Part shown: positions 1-11,696 of the stretch, piece by piece
Layout: the number at the start of each line of letters is the position of its first letter
Position numbering within the stretch: position 1 is the first letter of the stretch
NCBI GenBank assembly: GCA_964036295.1
Contig: OZ038473.1
Location: 4,371,501-4,435,500 of the forward strand
Direction of reading: 5' to 3'
Source: Plumapathes pennacea
Taxonomy: Eukaryota > Cnidaria > Anthozoa > Antipatharia > Myriopathidae
DNA length: 64,000 nucleotides
Program-made: the position numbers and the translations under genes
Notes under the pieces: generated by a model
Told to the model about the DNA's origin: nothing
Database searches by the model: none
Seen by the model: only the letters and a program-made list of their open reading frames with translations

Positions 1-977
1 ATAAGATTTGTATAGTTGGATATGATGATAGTCAACGAGAGAAAGGAGGTTTTTTTTCCATTGAGACCAGTAAAAGAAGAATCTGACGGCAAAGTAATAG
101 ATTTTTTACTTTATGAAGGACATTATTGTGTTATAAATTCATTGTCAAGATTATTAAGGAGTCAATATTCGAAACATAAGAATAAGGTAAATGTTTATAG
201 GAATTGTTTTAACCATTTTTATGACAAATATTTCGAAGAACATAAGAATGTTTGTTTTTCAAATGAAGGATCAATAGCTATAATGCCAACTCATGAAAAA
301 GTTTGTAAGTTTAAAAATTATCAAAAGGAGTTCAAACTTCCTTTTGTAATTTATGCTGATTTTGAGTCTTTCAACAAAATGATTGTAGACGAAGAGTCTA
401 AGATGAGTGAAGAAACGAAACAAAGATTGTTAAAACTTGGAATGAAAAAGAGAGAAAATAAAGATAATATATTAAAATCAAAATCAGATAAGAAATCTTT
501 TACAACAAATATTCAAGAACATGGTCCATGTGGATTTTCATATACAATTGTTTGTTTTGATGAAAATCTTATGAAACCAAAACAAGTAGTTTACACAAAA
601 GAAAGTGAATCAGCAAATGTTGTTGAAAAGTTCAATTCTATGATTGATCAGGAGATGAAAGATATTTATGAGAAATGTTTGAAAAATCCAAAGAAGATTA
701 TTTTTGGTAAGAAAGAAAAAGAATTATACCATTCTCAAGATGTTTGTTACATTTGCAAAGGTTCAGAGGGAGAGTTTAATTTTGATGATGTGGAATTACG
801 AAAAGTTAGAGATCATTGTCATTTAACAGGAAAGTTTAGAGGTGCAGCACATATTAAATGTAATTTGAAAGTTAGAACACAAAGAACAATCCCAATCATT
901 TTTCATAATCTTCAAAATTATGATGCACATTTGTTTATAAGAGAATTAGCAAAAGATGGAGAAATAGTCAATTGTAT
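1..977 (+). pseudogene. Polinton family-B DNA polymerase, partial second copy
   Basis: This stretch repeats 7710-8685 of the complete Polinton further right almost base for base. I see two differences: one extra T in the T-run near position 51-58, and a G for T near 834 that changes one residue (Lys for Asn). It encodes the N-terminal exonuclease part of a protein-primed family-B polymerase, including the Exo I-like VIYADFESF segment, a Cys/His-rich region with RDHCHLTG, and the NLQNYDAH Exo II-like segment. The extra T puts the residues before FFPLRP in a different frame from the other copy. Homology ends sharply at 977, and the open frame then runs 76 bases into unrelated sequence. The left side is cut by the window, so a second Polinton or a duplicated block may lie upstream. 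Family identity is clear; how it got here is inference. Confidence 0.85.
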
Positions 978-2262
978 GTCAATTGAGACACACAGAGACA
1001 TATCGTTCTGCTTGAGCGCGTTATTTGTCAGGCTCAGTTATCGGCGAGAATGAGCGAGACATAGCGGGATAAATTTCGATTTTGGGGTGGATCAAATTTA
1101 ATCGGTTGAAGGCTGAACGAGACGGCAGCGAGACAAATCGGTCAATCCTAAACGCTGGTTTGGACTAACACTGAGCGTGTTTGAGATTAAGCATGACTTA
1201 TCTGATGTAACTAGCACAGCAATATTCTTGTACTGTAATCTTCCTTTTCATTCAAAGTACTGAGTTGTGCAATGTACACAACCGCTTCTGCTTCTGAGAC
1301 AAACTTGTAACATGAGTACGCATCTTCCGGTGCGGTAAGGTTTGCACGCAATGTCTGTTCACGTAAATTAACCCAATCAATCCACACGTAAACGCAGCAT
1401 ATTGTTTTAGAACAGTTTTACAATTTATTACGAAACGTTTAGAGGAACCATAGCGTGAGGAAACGAAGATTCGTGTTCTCTTGGATGACACTTTTTGTCG
1501 TGTGCACCCTGAGTGACCTTCCTGATTGGCTACATCAGGGCTGTAAAAACATCATATCACTGGCGCTAAGTAGTGGTTTTATCAACGACTTCAACGGGAC
1601 ATCAGTTGCTTTAGCTTCGATTGAGTGAAAACGTTGCAACTGCGATGGCAATGTTCATTTTGTTTGCGTTTTCAAGCGAAAGCGAATTTGTGTGAAGTTG
1701 CTATTTTGAGTAACACGCACAGGCGTGTGGCGAGATGTTCGGTAAGGCTGTGGGACTGTTGAAAAGATTGAAACCGTTCGCCATCAACACTGCCCAAGAT
1801 CTGAGCAAGTGAATAGGAGCCCCAACCTTCTGTATGTACCGACCAGGAGCCAAAAGTGAGGGAATTGAGCGAGAATTCTATCATCGATGTGATGTGGTAT
1901 GTTAGCCAATATTGTTTGACGACTGAGACAGTTCATTGTATTTTGAACAACTATCTTAAGAGATCAATATATAATTAAATTGCAATTTTGAATCAACTCT
2001 GCTGTGTCGTTGGTTATGTGAACGCGTCGCATGTGAACTCCATTTGTTTACCAGCGATACATAAGTCAAATGACAGGCGATAATCTCGTAGAAAAAATGA
2101 TTCCAATGACGGGCGATATACTCGCCAGAAACAAGCCATCCATATGTCACGGTCAGTCAAGTGTCTCGCCCAATTCTTGTTCAGTTATTGCCCATTAATT
2201 ATCGCTCATTGCTGAGCTCCGTCTTGCTCGTATCTCGCTCAAATTTCTGGCTTGTTTTTCGC
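978..2262. other. non-coding, no gene recognised
   Basis: Short open frames occur on both strands but none resembles a known family. The junction at 977/978 is abrupt. The sequence is probably intron or intergenic DNA of the host. Confidence 0.4.
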
Positions 2263-3442
2263 CGAAAACAGACACCAAAGCTACGATGATTGTTTAGCCG
2301 TAAACATTTGACACTGTACATGACATATGTTGCCTCATACATACTGTTAGCTGTTTTGTACAGTTTTTTTCGCCGAAAATAGATCCTTGTGTGACAAAAT
2401 ATCAATCCTCGTAACTCAAGACTCAATCAAAGCGGCTTTGTGAGCATATTACATGTATCATACTGCGAGCCTGTGCCGTCAAAATGCTTCGGCTTATCGT
2501 ATAGAGTGTTGAAATGTTTCTTCAATTCGATCATGCAGCTTATGTTTTGCAATGGTAACTGTATACTACAAATGAAAAACACACCGAAATAGCCCTAAGC
2601 ATTGAATTTGTTAGTCACAAATGGACTGAACACGCTGTGAAACAAAACCGCGAGAATATTGTAAACAACTCTCGTGTCACATTCCTCGCTTTCAATTTTA
2701 TATTTGCCACAAAGCGCGAATACTCGAAAGCCTAATAAAAGAAACGTATTCAGTAAAAAGAAAACGGATAAGTATCGGAGCTATGGCTGGATTAATCGTG
2801 GCCTCTGATTAGAAATAAGTGTTCGAAGTCAAACTGTCAAAAATACAGTAAATGTCGCATATCACGCACAGGATCATGCATTACTTTTATGAGTGTTGTA
2901 TGAAAATTTATAATTTAATCAGGTTTTATTTGAGCAAACTCTCAAAAACCAAGTTCTCTATGCTGTATAATATTTTTCTGGTGAGACTGAAACCCGGTGG
3001 GGTAAGGTATGTGCCATGTACATTTTTGAAGTTAGGTCTGAAATAGCGTATAGAAAATCAGATATTTTGGTTTGAAATAGGTTAAGGGATTTCAGGACCG
3101 GGCGGCACACCCACGCAAAACTATGATGAGTACCCTCCTCCCCCGGGGACTGAAAGTCTCTCTAGGGAGTCTCGCTCTTGTCCTTACTTTTAATTTTAGT
3201 TTATCCTGGTCTCGACCCATCTCACGTCACGAGCTCACTGGCAAACACAGTCTTGTTCATTTCTGGTATTCAATGACCATTGCGAAACAAAGGCTACATG
3301 ATCGAATGAAAGAAACACTTCAACAGGCAATGTACAATACGCAGAAGAATTTTATGCGGCAACAGATGTCATGTACAGAGTAAAGCATAAAGCGTCATTG
3401 TTTTACGGCTAAAGCTCATCGTAGCTTTGGTTTCTGTTTTCG
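2263..3442. repeat. foldback element with about 80-bp arms
   Basis: The left arm (2263-2338) and right arm (about 3353-3442) are inverted copies. Both hold an ACCAAAGCTACGATGA-type segment, a TTTAGCCGTAAA segment and a TGTACATGACAT segment ending in GTTGCC, with one indel between them. About 1 kb lies between the arms and I recognise no gene in it. It looks like an old foldback or MITE; the exact ends and target duplication are not visible. Confidence 0.55.
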
Positions 3443-4109
3443 CCCTGTTATCTTCTCAAAAGCATTTCGTGTCGCCACAGAAAGTTTCGTCGGGACTAAA
3501 TATTTATCGGCGACAGCGGTATCCATCAAATATTTGTTTACAGCTGTTCTCAAAGCTTCCGCGGTGAACGCGAGCCAAAATCGTTCCCGAAAATCCAGTT
3601 TATCCGTGCCTATTCCACAGAGCCAAATGGTGTTGAGTTTGGATGGATGCAGTTAACTTTTACACACAATTAACGAGCAATTCACTGGCCACATCTCGAG
3701 TTGTTTAACGAAGTCAATTACGTCATCGCCCAGCACGTGATAATATGAACCAATCAACGTGTGCTGATTCTCGACCCACAAAAAGGAAAATAAAAAAATA
3801 AATAAAAATTTGCGTTTTTAAGCTCGCTTGGGCCCCAGGCCCTCGCGAGCAAATATCACGCATGCATAATTTGCTCCGGAAGCGCCAAATTTCCGAAAGC
3901 ACTGACTACTGACTACTTGACTACCGGAGCTACAACTCACTTCACTCCGGAGTGCCACTAACCCTGCCACGGTATCTCCGAGAAAGTCGCTGTCATTATT
4001 GCTAGACAAAGGACATACTGCTTGGAAAATAAACATGGCTGAGTAGCGCGAACAACTAAACCCATTAGAAAGACTCAAAAGTCACTCAGGAAATATTTCT
4101 TCTTAACAG

Positions 4110-4181
4110 ACTCCTCAACAACAACAACATCAGTGACTTGGAAAGTGACCTGTTCAAGAACCTCACAAGTCTGCAGATTTT
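4110..4181 (+). CDS. LRR exon 1 of the large host gene
   Basis: A 72-nt exon runs between a pyrimidine-rich acceptor (TTTCTTCTTAACAG) and a GTAAGT donor. It encodes one leucine-rich repeat, LLNNNNISDLESDLFKNL followed by TSLQIL. The exon starts with the last base of a Leu codon and ends with the first two bases of the next Leu codon, exactly as the LRR exons at 24428, 25368, 25678 and 26208 do. The family is a secreted or membrane LRR protein; the repeat would be extracellular. Any upstream exon or signal peptide is outside what I can recognise. The next matching exon is 20 kb away, beyond a complete Polinton. Confidence 0.8.
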
Positions 4182-4999
4182 GTAAGTAAATATTTCATTT
4201 CGTCGTTTCATGAAACTTTCATCAATTTGAATGGTTTATATCCGTTGACAAAAAAAATAATTGTACCTACCTAATAATAATACGCTAAGCGTGCTTCCGT
4301 TTGCTCGTGTGTGCGTAACGCTACTTGAGAGTATATTTTTGCAAGGTAAAGTATTCCGTTGTTTGACGTATTTTAGCCGTGGTGACGTGGTACAATACTA
4401 TCGTGAACTGTATTGACTGTAATGAAAGGGTCCTTAAAGTGCCACTGCAATCACACTTGGAGCCTAAAATGCTAACAAGGAGTGAATCTACATCACCTGA
4501 ACCGCCGAAAATTCGGTATAACTTTTACTTTTAAAAGGAAGCCGATAATTTGCCTTCAAAACACGTCAAAATTGGTCCGCCATAATGCGGCAAGCCCGCG
4601 TAAAAAAGTTGTCAGCGGCTTTCCTCTTTGACGTCTTCTTATCATCAAGGAAGAAAACGTCAAAAGAAAATGACTGAGGTTTCGTGCTTAAGTTGGGTTT
4701 ATTCAACATCCTCATGCGAAAGCGATCTTGCACCAAGCACAGAGTCATCAGGAAATTGTAACGAGTCCATGGGGAACGATTTAGGCGATTTTTTGCCTTA
4801 ACGAAAACCTTTTGCCAACAGGGAAAGAGCATAAACAGAGGCCGTAGTACAAATATATGAGTAAAATTCTTGCGAAGCTGACCTTTATACCACGTGGTGT
4901 GTGAAAGCGCTTCTGTTCTTTTCTTTGGTTTCCTGCTCTTAACCTGAACAGGATCTTATGTCATAAACATAGTAAGTCACAGCTTGCTCAAAATTTCGT
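4182..4999. other. intron, no gene recognised
   Basis: This follows the first LRR exon. The only long open frame (4566-4832, minus) has no family resemblance and no splice or codon support. Confidence 0.4.
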
Positions 5000-5172
5000 A
5001 CCTGGTTCGCTGGTTCTCTGGTTCTCCTAGTTCTCTGGTTCTCCTGGTTCTCCTGGTTCTCCTGGTTCGCTGGTTCTCCTGGTTCTCTGATTCTTCTGGT
5101 TCTCTGATTCTTCTGATTCTCTGGTTCTCCTGGTTCTCTGGTTCTTCTGGTTCTCCGGTTCTTGGTTCTCCA
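5000..5172. repeat. TGGTTCTCC-type minisatellite followed by an A-rich run
   Basis: A 9-bp unit close to TGGTTCTCC is repeated with variants to about 5165, then after a short C-rich stretch an A-rich run (5209-5249) interrupted by single C bases. Open frames across it on both strands (Glu-Asn-Gln or Ser-Gly-Ser rich) are products of the repeat and are not genes. Confidence 0.85.
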
Positions 5173-5249
5173 CCCCAGTCCCCCTCTCTCTCCAGTCCCT
5201 TCCTCGTGGAAAAAAAAAACAAAAAACAAAAAAAAAACAAAAAAAAAAC

Positions 5250-5890
5250 ATGGCGGTTGTCGTGACTTTGTTCTTTGCTCTTTTAGTTTCTTTCGCTTGT
5301 ACTTTCTTGACTTGTTTTGTGATTAACCCAGATCAACCTTCGAAGCAATTTATCCAAGTTGTGCTGGAAAATCATAAAAGGGAAGGAATTTCTATATCAG
5401 TTGGACCGTTTCGGGCAATTCCACGAGGACAACACATCAGAGCCAGACTCGGTGTTTGTGTTGAAGCATTTTTAGTTCCAGATGTAATGCTGTGGGACCC
5501 ACTCTCATACTTTCCTGAGCTTTCCGTATTCTGCCCGTCATGCGAAGAACAAAGAAAAGAGAATATCTCCATCCCATCAGATGGAAAGATGACGTTTTGT
5601 TATCTGGAAGAGTTTATCTCTGCAAGAACAAACATCAAATTCTCAGCCACGACCAAAGTATTCTATTTCTCACCAGTCACCAGCGAATTCGCTCTGACGA
5701 AGGGCTAGCGCTCGAAAAGTCAGTTACTGTCTCTTTCACGGCGTTCCATTACCCTCATCAACACACAGTTGATTTACCAAAACTTGAACGGTTTACTTCA
5801 AATTATACACGGGCTTCAGACCTAGTCATAATTCTAAGGGCTTGTGAACGATTCTCGCTGCAATCACCGCATGTCAGATTACAGCATTAG
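5250..5890 (+). pseudogene. DUF6729-like protein, broken
   Basis: The frame 5250-5708 begins with a hydrophobic N-terminus and then has VMLWDPLSYFPEL and a CPSCEE zinc-like pair, which match the start of the DUF6729 domain. The expected continuation, RWKDDVLL then SGRVYLCKNKHQILSHD, lies in the overlapping second frame (5540-5890). A frameshift near 5565 therefore separates the two halves. The domain is common in repeated, probably transposon-borne cnidarian genes; its biochemical role is unknown. After about 5779 the sequence is a Helitron-like repeat also present at 27.98 kb, so the residues beyond that point are not part of the domain. The family match is from memory of motifs and should be tested by profile search. 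Confidence 0.55.
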
Positions 5891-6478
5891 TTACAGTTTT
5901 AGTCTAGAAAAAAAAAAGACATCTGACTAGATCATTCAAGACTCCAAGTTCCGATTGCTCTGAACGAATACGGTAGCCGAAACTGGCGACAGAAGCGTGT
6001 TAAAACAACACTTCTAGGGAAAATGATCAGTTCTAATACATTCTTGAAGTGATCGAGTTACAAGATACGGGTAGACTATATTTGTCACTGTGATTGTTCT
6101 ATTTCCACTGACTAACCTTTGTTGCTTGTCCTTTCTGAATAAGTATCTGAGTTTAACACAAAACGGCGTCTGAAGTTCCCGTCTGAAGTGTTTTAGGTTT
6201 TCCAGTTTTCAAATTCATTTTCGTGAACGCAGTTACGTACAGTTGTTCCTTCGTTCAAATCCTTTTTCTTCCGAATGTCAGTAAAAACACTGGCGGATAC
6301 GCTAATTGATAATTATTACGTCATTGCCTTAGGCACCTGGCCTAAAAAGTCGTACGTAACTCTGACAGACTCTCTGACGAACATTAAATTTCGAGATGGC
6401 AATCCGCTTGGAGTCGGGGATAAGGCGATTTTGCTGCATTGGCGTCGTGATTATTACCCTCGCTTCGCTCGGGAACAA
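5779..6478 (-). mobile_element. Helitron-like repeat, copy 1 (5' region, internally deleted)
   Basis: 5779-6185 closely matches 27985-28358, and 6190-6478 matches 59060-59341. Read on the minus strand, all three copies have a GCGTTCACGAAAATG block that supplies a start codon (here followed by Asn-Leu instead of Glu-Asn-Leu), preceded by a 5' leader starting near TCCCGAGCGAAG. In this copy the coding part between the start codon and the downstream block is mostly missing. The link to Helitrons comes from copy 3 (58702-59019), which encodes a DUF6570-like Helitron N-terminal domain. Confidence 0.55.
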
Positions 6479-6550
6479 TAGTTAATTTTTGAGAGCTCTT
6501 TTTAGGTGAAAATGCAGAAAATGTATCAAGTATTTGACGTAGAGACAACG

Positions 6551-6555
6551 CATAT
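6551..6555. repeat. left target-site duplication CATAT
   Basis: CATAT precedes the left end and again follows the right end (21873-21877). The family norm is 6 bp; the sixth base does not match here (GCATAT against CATATG). Confidence 0.7.
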
Positions 6556-6850
6556 AGTAGTGTAAAAATGGGGATTCTAGAACAGACCCACCTCACTTTA
6601 CCTCACTTTAGGTTTTTGCTAGCACATTTTTAATTTTTAAAATTAATTTTTGAAAAAATTACTTAAGGATTTAATGTAATAAAACAGAATATGTCTACTT
6701 TAAATGAACTTAGAAAAGGAATTGTAAAAGAGTTGGGTATTAAAGGGAGATGGAAGATGAATAAACTAGAGCTTGAAGAAGCGATTTTAAGAGCTCAAGA
6801 GGAGAAGAAGGTGATTATTCCAAAGAAGATTGATAAACCAATACCTAAAC
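6556..6850 (+). repeat. Polinton left terminal inverted repeat
   Basis: It pairs with 21586-21872 with a few substitutions and small indels. Besides the terminus it contains an ACTTAAG motif and the first ~50 codons of an inward-facing gene, so the same promoter and N-terminal domain occur at both ends. Confidence 0.9.
6661..6667 (+). promoter_or_regulatory. ACTTAAG promoter-like motif
   Basis: It lies 30 nt before the ATG at 6691 and is one of a series of A(C/T)TTAA(G/A) motifs before Polinton genes. Confidence 0.5.
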
Positions 6851-7092
6851 CAAGGACTATTCTTCCTGAAGGAGTTAAACCAATTCTTACTCCAAGAAAA
6901 GAAGAAAGTTGGTTAGGTTGGTTTGTGAAGAGTTTAAGAAGAGTTGGTGAAGGACTTATTTATTTAATTCCAGAAGGTAAAGTTAGGGATAGTGCGAAGA
7001 AGTTATTAAACTATATTAAGAGATATAAGGAAGCAATATCTAAACCAAAATCAGAGGAACAAGAAAAACAACCAGAGCCAGAAGTGAAATAG
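6691..7092 (+). CDS. SAP/Rho-N-like protein, left end (polB leader gene)
   Basis: This 133-residue protein begins with a helix-extended loop-helix of SAP or Rho-N type (MSTLNELRKGI, then KELGIKGRWKMNKLELEEAI), a fold used for DNA or RNA binding. A proline-lysine linker follows (PIPKPR), then a segment WLGWFVKSL and a charged tail. Animal Polintons often carry this SAP-like plus proline-rich region directly before or fused to polB, where a DNA-end or terminal-protein role is suspected but not established. The first ~50 residues are encoded in the terminal repeat and are nearly identical to those of the gene at the other end. The frame is intact. The start is supported by an ACTTAAG motif 30 nt upstream. 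Confidence 0.75.
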   Translation: MSTLNELRKGIVKELGIKGRWKMNKLELEEAILRAQEEKKVIIPKKIDKPIPKPRTILPEGVKPILTPRKEESWLGWFVKSLRRVGEGLIYLIPEGKVRDSAKKLLNYIKRYKEAISKPKSEEQEKQPEPEVK

Positions 7093-7140
7093 TTTCTTAG
7101 AGGGAAAATTAAAAATATTAGGATTAGAGGACAACAAAAA

Positions 7141-10100
7141 ATGGATATTCCAGCATTTTTTAACAGAAATAAAAAAAGGATATTGTGAAAAATTCAAGAA
7201 TTTCCAAAGCCATTCAAGGTTAGGTTTGTGTTGTCATGTGCTTATAAGATGTTTAAAGATCAAAAGTTTTTGGAAGAGTCAATTTATCATCATAGAAGTC
7301 AAATTGAGGAGATTTATGAAAGCACTGATATTGAAGAGTTTTACAAGACAATGTCTCAATTTTTGTTGGAAAAGTCAAAGAAATTTGTTCATCTTGGATC
7401 TGGTTGGATTTTTGAGAGAGTTGAATATTTAACTATTGAATTTGATGAATTTACACCAATATCTGGAGGAACTTACAAAGATTTACCAAAAAAGGATAAT
7501 TAATAAGAAGGCAGTGACGAATATTCAAAATAATGATAACGAATGTTTCAAGTGGTCTATTTTGAGGGCACTTAATCCAAAGGAAGATAATCCACAAAGA
7601 ATATATTTAACATTGAGAGAGAAAGTTAAAGATTTCAATTGGGAAGGTATTTAATTTTCAGTTGATATTAAGAAAGGACCATCAATTTTTGAAAAAAATA
7701 ATTGAGGACATAAGATTTGTATAGTTGGATATGATGATAGTCAACGAGAGAAAGGAGGTTTTTTTCCATTGAGACCAGTAAAAGAAGAATCTGACGGCAA
7801 AGTAATAGATTTTTTACTTTATGAAGGACATTATTGTGTTATAAATTCATTGTCAAGATTATTAAGGAGTCAATATTCGAAACATAAGAATAAGGTAAAT
7901 GTTTATAGGAATTGTTTTAACCATTTTTATGACAAATATTTCGAAGAACATAAGAATGTTTGTTTTTCAAATGAAGGATCAATAGCTATAATGCCAACTC
8001 ATGAAAAAGTTTGTAAGTTTAAAAATTATCAAAAGGAGTTCAAACTTCCTTTTGTAATTTATGCTGATTTTGAGTCTTTCAACAAAATGATTGTAGACGA
8101 AGAGTCTAAGATGAGTGAAGAAACGAAACAAAGATTGTTAAAACTTGGAATGAAAAAGAGAGAAAATAAAGATAATATATTAAAATCAAAATCAGATAAG
8201 AAATCTTTTACAACAAATATTCAAGAACATGGTCCATGTGGATTTTCATATACAATTGTTTGTTTTGATGAAAATCTTATGAAACCAAAACAAGTAGTTT
8301 ACACAAAAGAAAGTGAATCAGCAAATGTTGTTGAAAAGTTCAATTCTATGATTGATCAGGAGATGAAAGATATTTATGAGAAATGTTTGAAAAATCCAAA
8401 GAAGATTATTTTTGGTAAGAAAGAAAAAGAATTATACCATTCTCAAGATGTTTGTTACATTTGCAAAGGTTCAGAGGGAGAGTTTAATTTTGATGATGTG
8501 GAATTACGAAAAGTTAGAGATCATTGTCATTTAACAGGAAATTTTAGAGGTGCAGCACATATTAAATGTAATTTGAAAGTTAGAACACAAAGAACAATCC
8601 CAATCATTTTTCATAATCTTCAAAATTATGATGCACATTTGTTTATAAGAGAATTAGCAAAAGATGGAGAAATAGTCAATTGTATTCCACTTAATAAAGA
8701 GAAAAATATTTCTTCCACTAAATATGTAAAAGTTGATGAAACACCTGAAAAAGATAAAAATGGAAAAACAATAATTAATGAAGATGGTTCAGAGAAAATG
8801 ACTTCAATAAATATGCAAGCAAGATTTATTGATAGTTATAAATTTTTGTTAAGTAGTCTTGACAGAATGGTACAGACACTTGAATCTTCAGATTTCAAAA
8901 TAACATCACAATTTTTCAAAGATGAAAAGTTGAATCTTTTAAAAAGGAAAGGTGTATTTCCTTATGATTATTTTAACTCTTTTGAAAGATTCAAAGAAGA
9001 AGAGTTACCTCCAATTTAGACGTTTTATTCAATTTTGAATGAAAAGGATATTTCAAATAGTGATTATGAACATGCACAAAAAGTTTGGAAAACTTTCAAT
9101 ATGAACGTTTTCAAAGAATATCATGATCTTTATTTACGAACGGATGTTTTACTTCTTGCAGATGTTTTTGAAAAATTTCGAAGTGTTTGTATGAAATCTT
9201 ATGGACTTGATCCTGCTCACTATTACACATCGCCTGGTTTGACTTGGGACGCATTTTTTAAGAAGAGTGGAGCAAAACCAGAATTACTAAAAGATTATGA
9301 TATGTTTATGATGTTTGAGAGAGGAATAAGAGGCGGAGTGTCAATGATTACTGGGAGATATTCTAAGGCGAATAACAAATATATGAAGAATTATAACAAA
9401 AAGTTGAAAAGTGCGTTTATTAAATATTCGGATGCAAATAATCTTTATGGATTAGCTATGTCAAAAAGGATGCCGTATTCAAACTTTGAGTGGGTATCAC
9501 AAGATGTTGTAGATAAGATGAATGATAATATTAAAAAGAGCAGATCCTTTAAGAAAATTCCTCCATCAATTCTTGAGGTTGATTTGGAATATCCAAAAGA
9601 GTTACATGATGACCATAATGATGATCCATTAGCACCAGAGAGAAGGAAAATAAACAAAGTTGAAGAACTTGTTTCTACTTTTTATGACAAAGAGAGATAT
9701 GTGCTTCATCATGAGTTATTGAAATATTACCAGAAGATGGGTTTCAAGATTAAAAAGGTACACAGAATGATCACCTTTGATGAAAAAGATTTCATGAAAG
9801 ATTACATTTTATTTAACACGAAGATGAGAATGGCTGGGAAGACGAAGTTTGAGAAAAACTTTTACAAACTAATGAAAAATTCTCTTTTTGGAAAGACGAT
9901 GGAAAATATTCGAAATAGAGTAGGTATTCGACTTACAACTCATGAATCACAATTTTCTAAGTTAGTCAAAAAGTCTAATTATCGAGGGAGAACCGTTTTT
10001 AGTGAAAATTTGGTTGCCGTCCACATGGGTAAAACTAAGACTTATTACAACAAGCCAATTTACCTTGGAATGGCTATTCTTGATCTTAGTAAATTGATCC

Positions 10101-10655
10101 TGTATGATTTTCACTACGGATATATCAAGACAAAATATGGTGAAAAAGCAAGGCTTCTATTCACCGACACAGATTCTTTGACTTATGAAATTGAAACAGA
10201 GGATTTTTATAAAGATATTACTCCTGATGTGAAAAAACATTTTGACACTAGCGAGATTTCAAAAGATCATCCAAGTGGTATTCCATCTGGTTTGAATAAA
10301 AAAGTACTTGGAAAGTTTAAAGACGAAACAAATGTTGAGATTTTTGAGTTCGTTGGTTTAAGGGCAAAGTTGTATGGAAGATCTTTGGAATCAAAAGACG
10401 ATATCAAATGTAAAGGAATTAATAAGGAAGTAGTCAAGAAAACGATTGGAATGGATCATATGAGAGAAGTTTTATTTTCTAAAAAAACAGCAAATGAGAG
10501 AGATGGGGAGAATACGTTCTTATGGTCATAATTTATTTTCTCAAAGAGTTAATAAAATTGCACTTTCTGCTGATGATGATAAAAGATACATATTACCAAA
10601 TGGAGCAGACACTTTTGATCTCGGTCATTATAAAATTACGAGTGCTGCTGCTTAG
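7141..10655 (+). pseudogene. polB: Protein-primed family-B DNA polymerase (pPolB)
   Basis: This enzyme would copy the element's linear DNA from a protein primer. The exonuclease part has YADFESF, a Cys/His HNH-like insert ending in GAAHIKCN, NLQNYD, and the third motif in YHDLYLRTDVLLLAD. All three polymerase motifs remain: DANNLYG (motif A), KLMKNSLFGK (motif B) and FTDTDSL (motif C, catalytic Asp pair). The reading is broken many times: TGA at 7186, a frameshift in the A-run near 7490, TAA at 7652, TGA at 7703, TAG at 9017, and a frameshift near 10508 before the natural C-terminus (last stop TAG 10653). The longest intact pieces are 7769-9019 and 9035-10531. The N-terminal region before 7500 is recognisable by KAVTNIQNNDNECFKW. 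A sister fragment lies at 1-977. Confidence 0.93.
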
Positions 10656-10681
10656 AATCTACTATTAAGAGTGATATGAAA

Positions 10682-11655
10682 TCACTGTTTCAATACAAAC
10701 TTGGGAGGTAATTCAGTATCTTCTGGAATTATTTGTAATTCTTCTCTGACGAATCCTCTTTTTGGTCCATCGTCTAAATAGTATAAAACTGGTTTATCTT
10801 TGGAAATTACAGTTTTCTTTAACTCAAAAACTTTTGTACTCCATATGGGATCAGTAGCTCTCCTCACACTTCCTCCTTCTTCCTCACCAGGAGAAAGTAA
10901 ATATCTAACTTTTTCACCAGGATCAAGTCTTTTTTCATCAAATTCTACTGGACGAGAATAATTTTTTGTTTTTTGTTTAACATTTTTTTCACGATAAGCA
11001 TTAATTGCTTTCTTACCAGTCAATCGAGTGACGTGATTGTTGATATGCCTTACGATATTTGGTAATCTATTTATCCACTTTGTTGATTTACCTTCAGTTA
11101 ACATTTCGTCAGCTTATTGTTAAATAAATATTTTTTCTCCCAATGTTTTGTTTGCTCTCTCAACAAAAGCTTGAGCTCTATGATTACGGGCTCCTGATCT
11201 TTTGATATCAACTCTTTTTTCATTTATTTAAGTTGTTACAGATCCCATGAATTCTCTTCCTGGATCAACTATCAAAGTCTTTGGCCATTTCAACTTTCTT
11301 GAATAAATTGTTTTGAAAGCGTTTGACAGTTCATCACTTGACTTACCCGTCAAAGCCTCTACATCAACATATCTTGAAGCAATATCAGTAACAACCAAAG
11401 CATATTTATCAGTTTTTTACCAACTTTGTCGTGTGGAAGAAATAAGAGATCAGCTTGATGAATTTCGTTTGGTTCTGAAAGAATCCAATGTGGTCTTGGA
11501 ACATAATTTGGTGGAGGAAGATAAATTTGCCAAAGCACCTGTTTTGATAACCACTTTTTTGCTTCTTCAACACTAACTTTTGCTTCTGCAGAAAGTTTCT
11601 TAATTGCTGATTGCCCTTTCCAATATCCTTTTGATGAGCAATAAATCTTTTCCAT
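10682..11655 (-). pseudogene. int: Retrovirus-like (rve) integrase of Polinton
   Basis: The gene runs on the minus strand from ATG at 11655 to the stop at 10682, and would insert the element's ends into host DNA. The N-terminal piece (11359-11655) has KGYWKGQSAIKKL and PNEIHQADLLFLPHD with the first catalytic Asp. The second Asp (VDPGREF) and the Glu (FVERANKT) of the D,D-E triad can be read in the middle section in other frames. The C-terminal piece (10682-11104) has TRLTGKKAINAY, VRYLLSPGE and RRATDPIWS, typical of Polinton integrase tails. Breaks seen: a frameshift in the T-run near 11411-11417, and in-frame stops at 11228-11230, 11120-11122 and 11114-11116. It converges with polB and diverges from the capsid gene across 41 bp. 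Confidence 0.9.
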
Positions 11656-11662
11656 CTTTTTA

Positions 11663-11669
11663 ATTTAAA
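11663..11669 (+). promoter_or_regulatory. ATTTAAA motif between divergent integrase and capsid genes
   Basis: It lies 34 nt before the capsid ATG and 8 nt before the integrase ATG on the other strand. It may serve both. Confidence 0.4.
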
Positions 11670-11696
11670 GATTTGGTATTACGTTTTAAAATAAAT

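Noticed and set aside
4939-5265. overlapping frames rich in Glu-Asn-Gln or Ser-Gly-Ser
   Set aside because: They are by-products of the 9-bp minisatellite, open on both strands at once.
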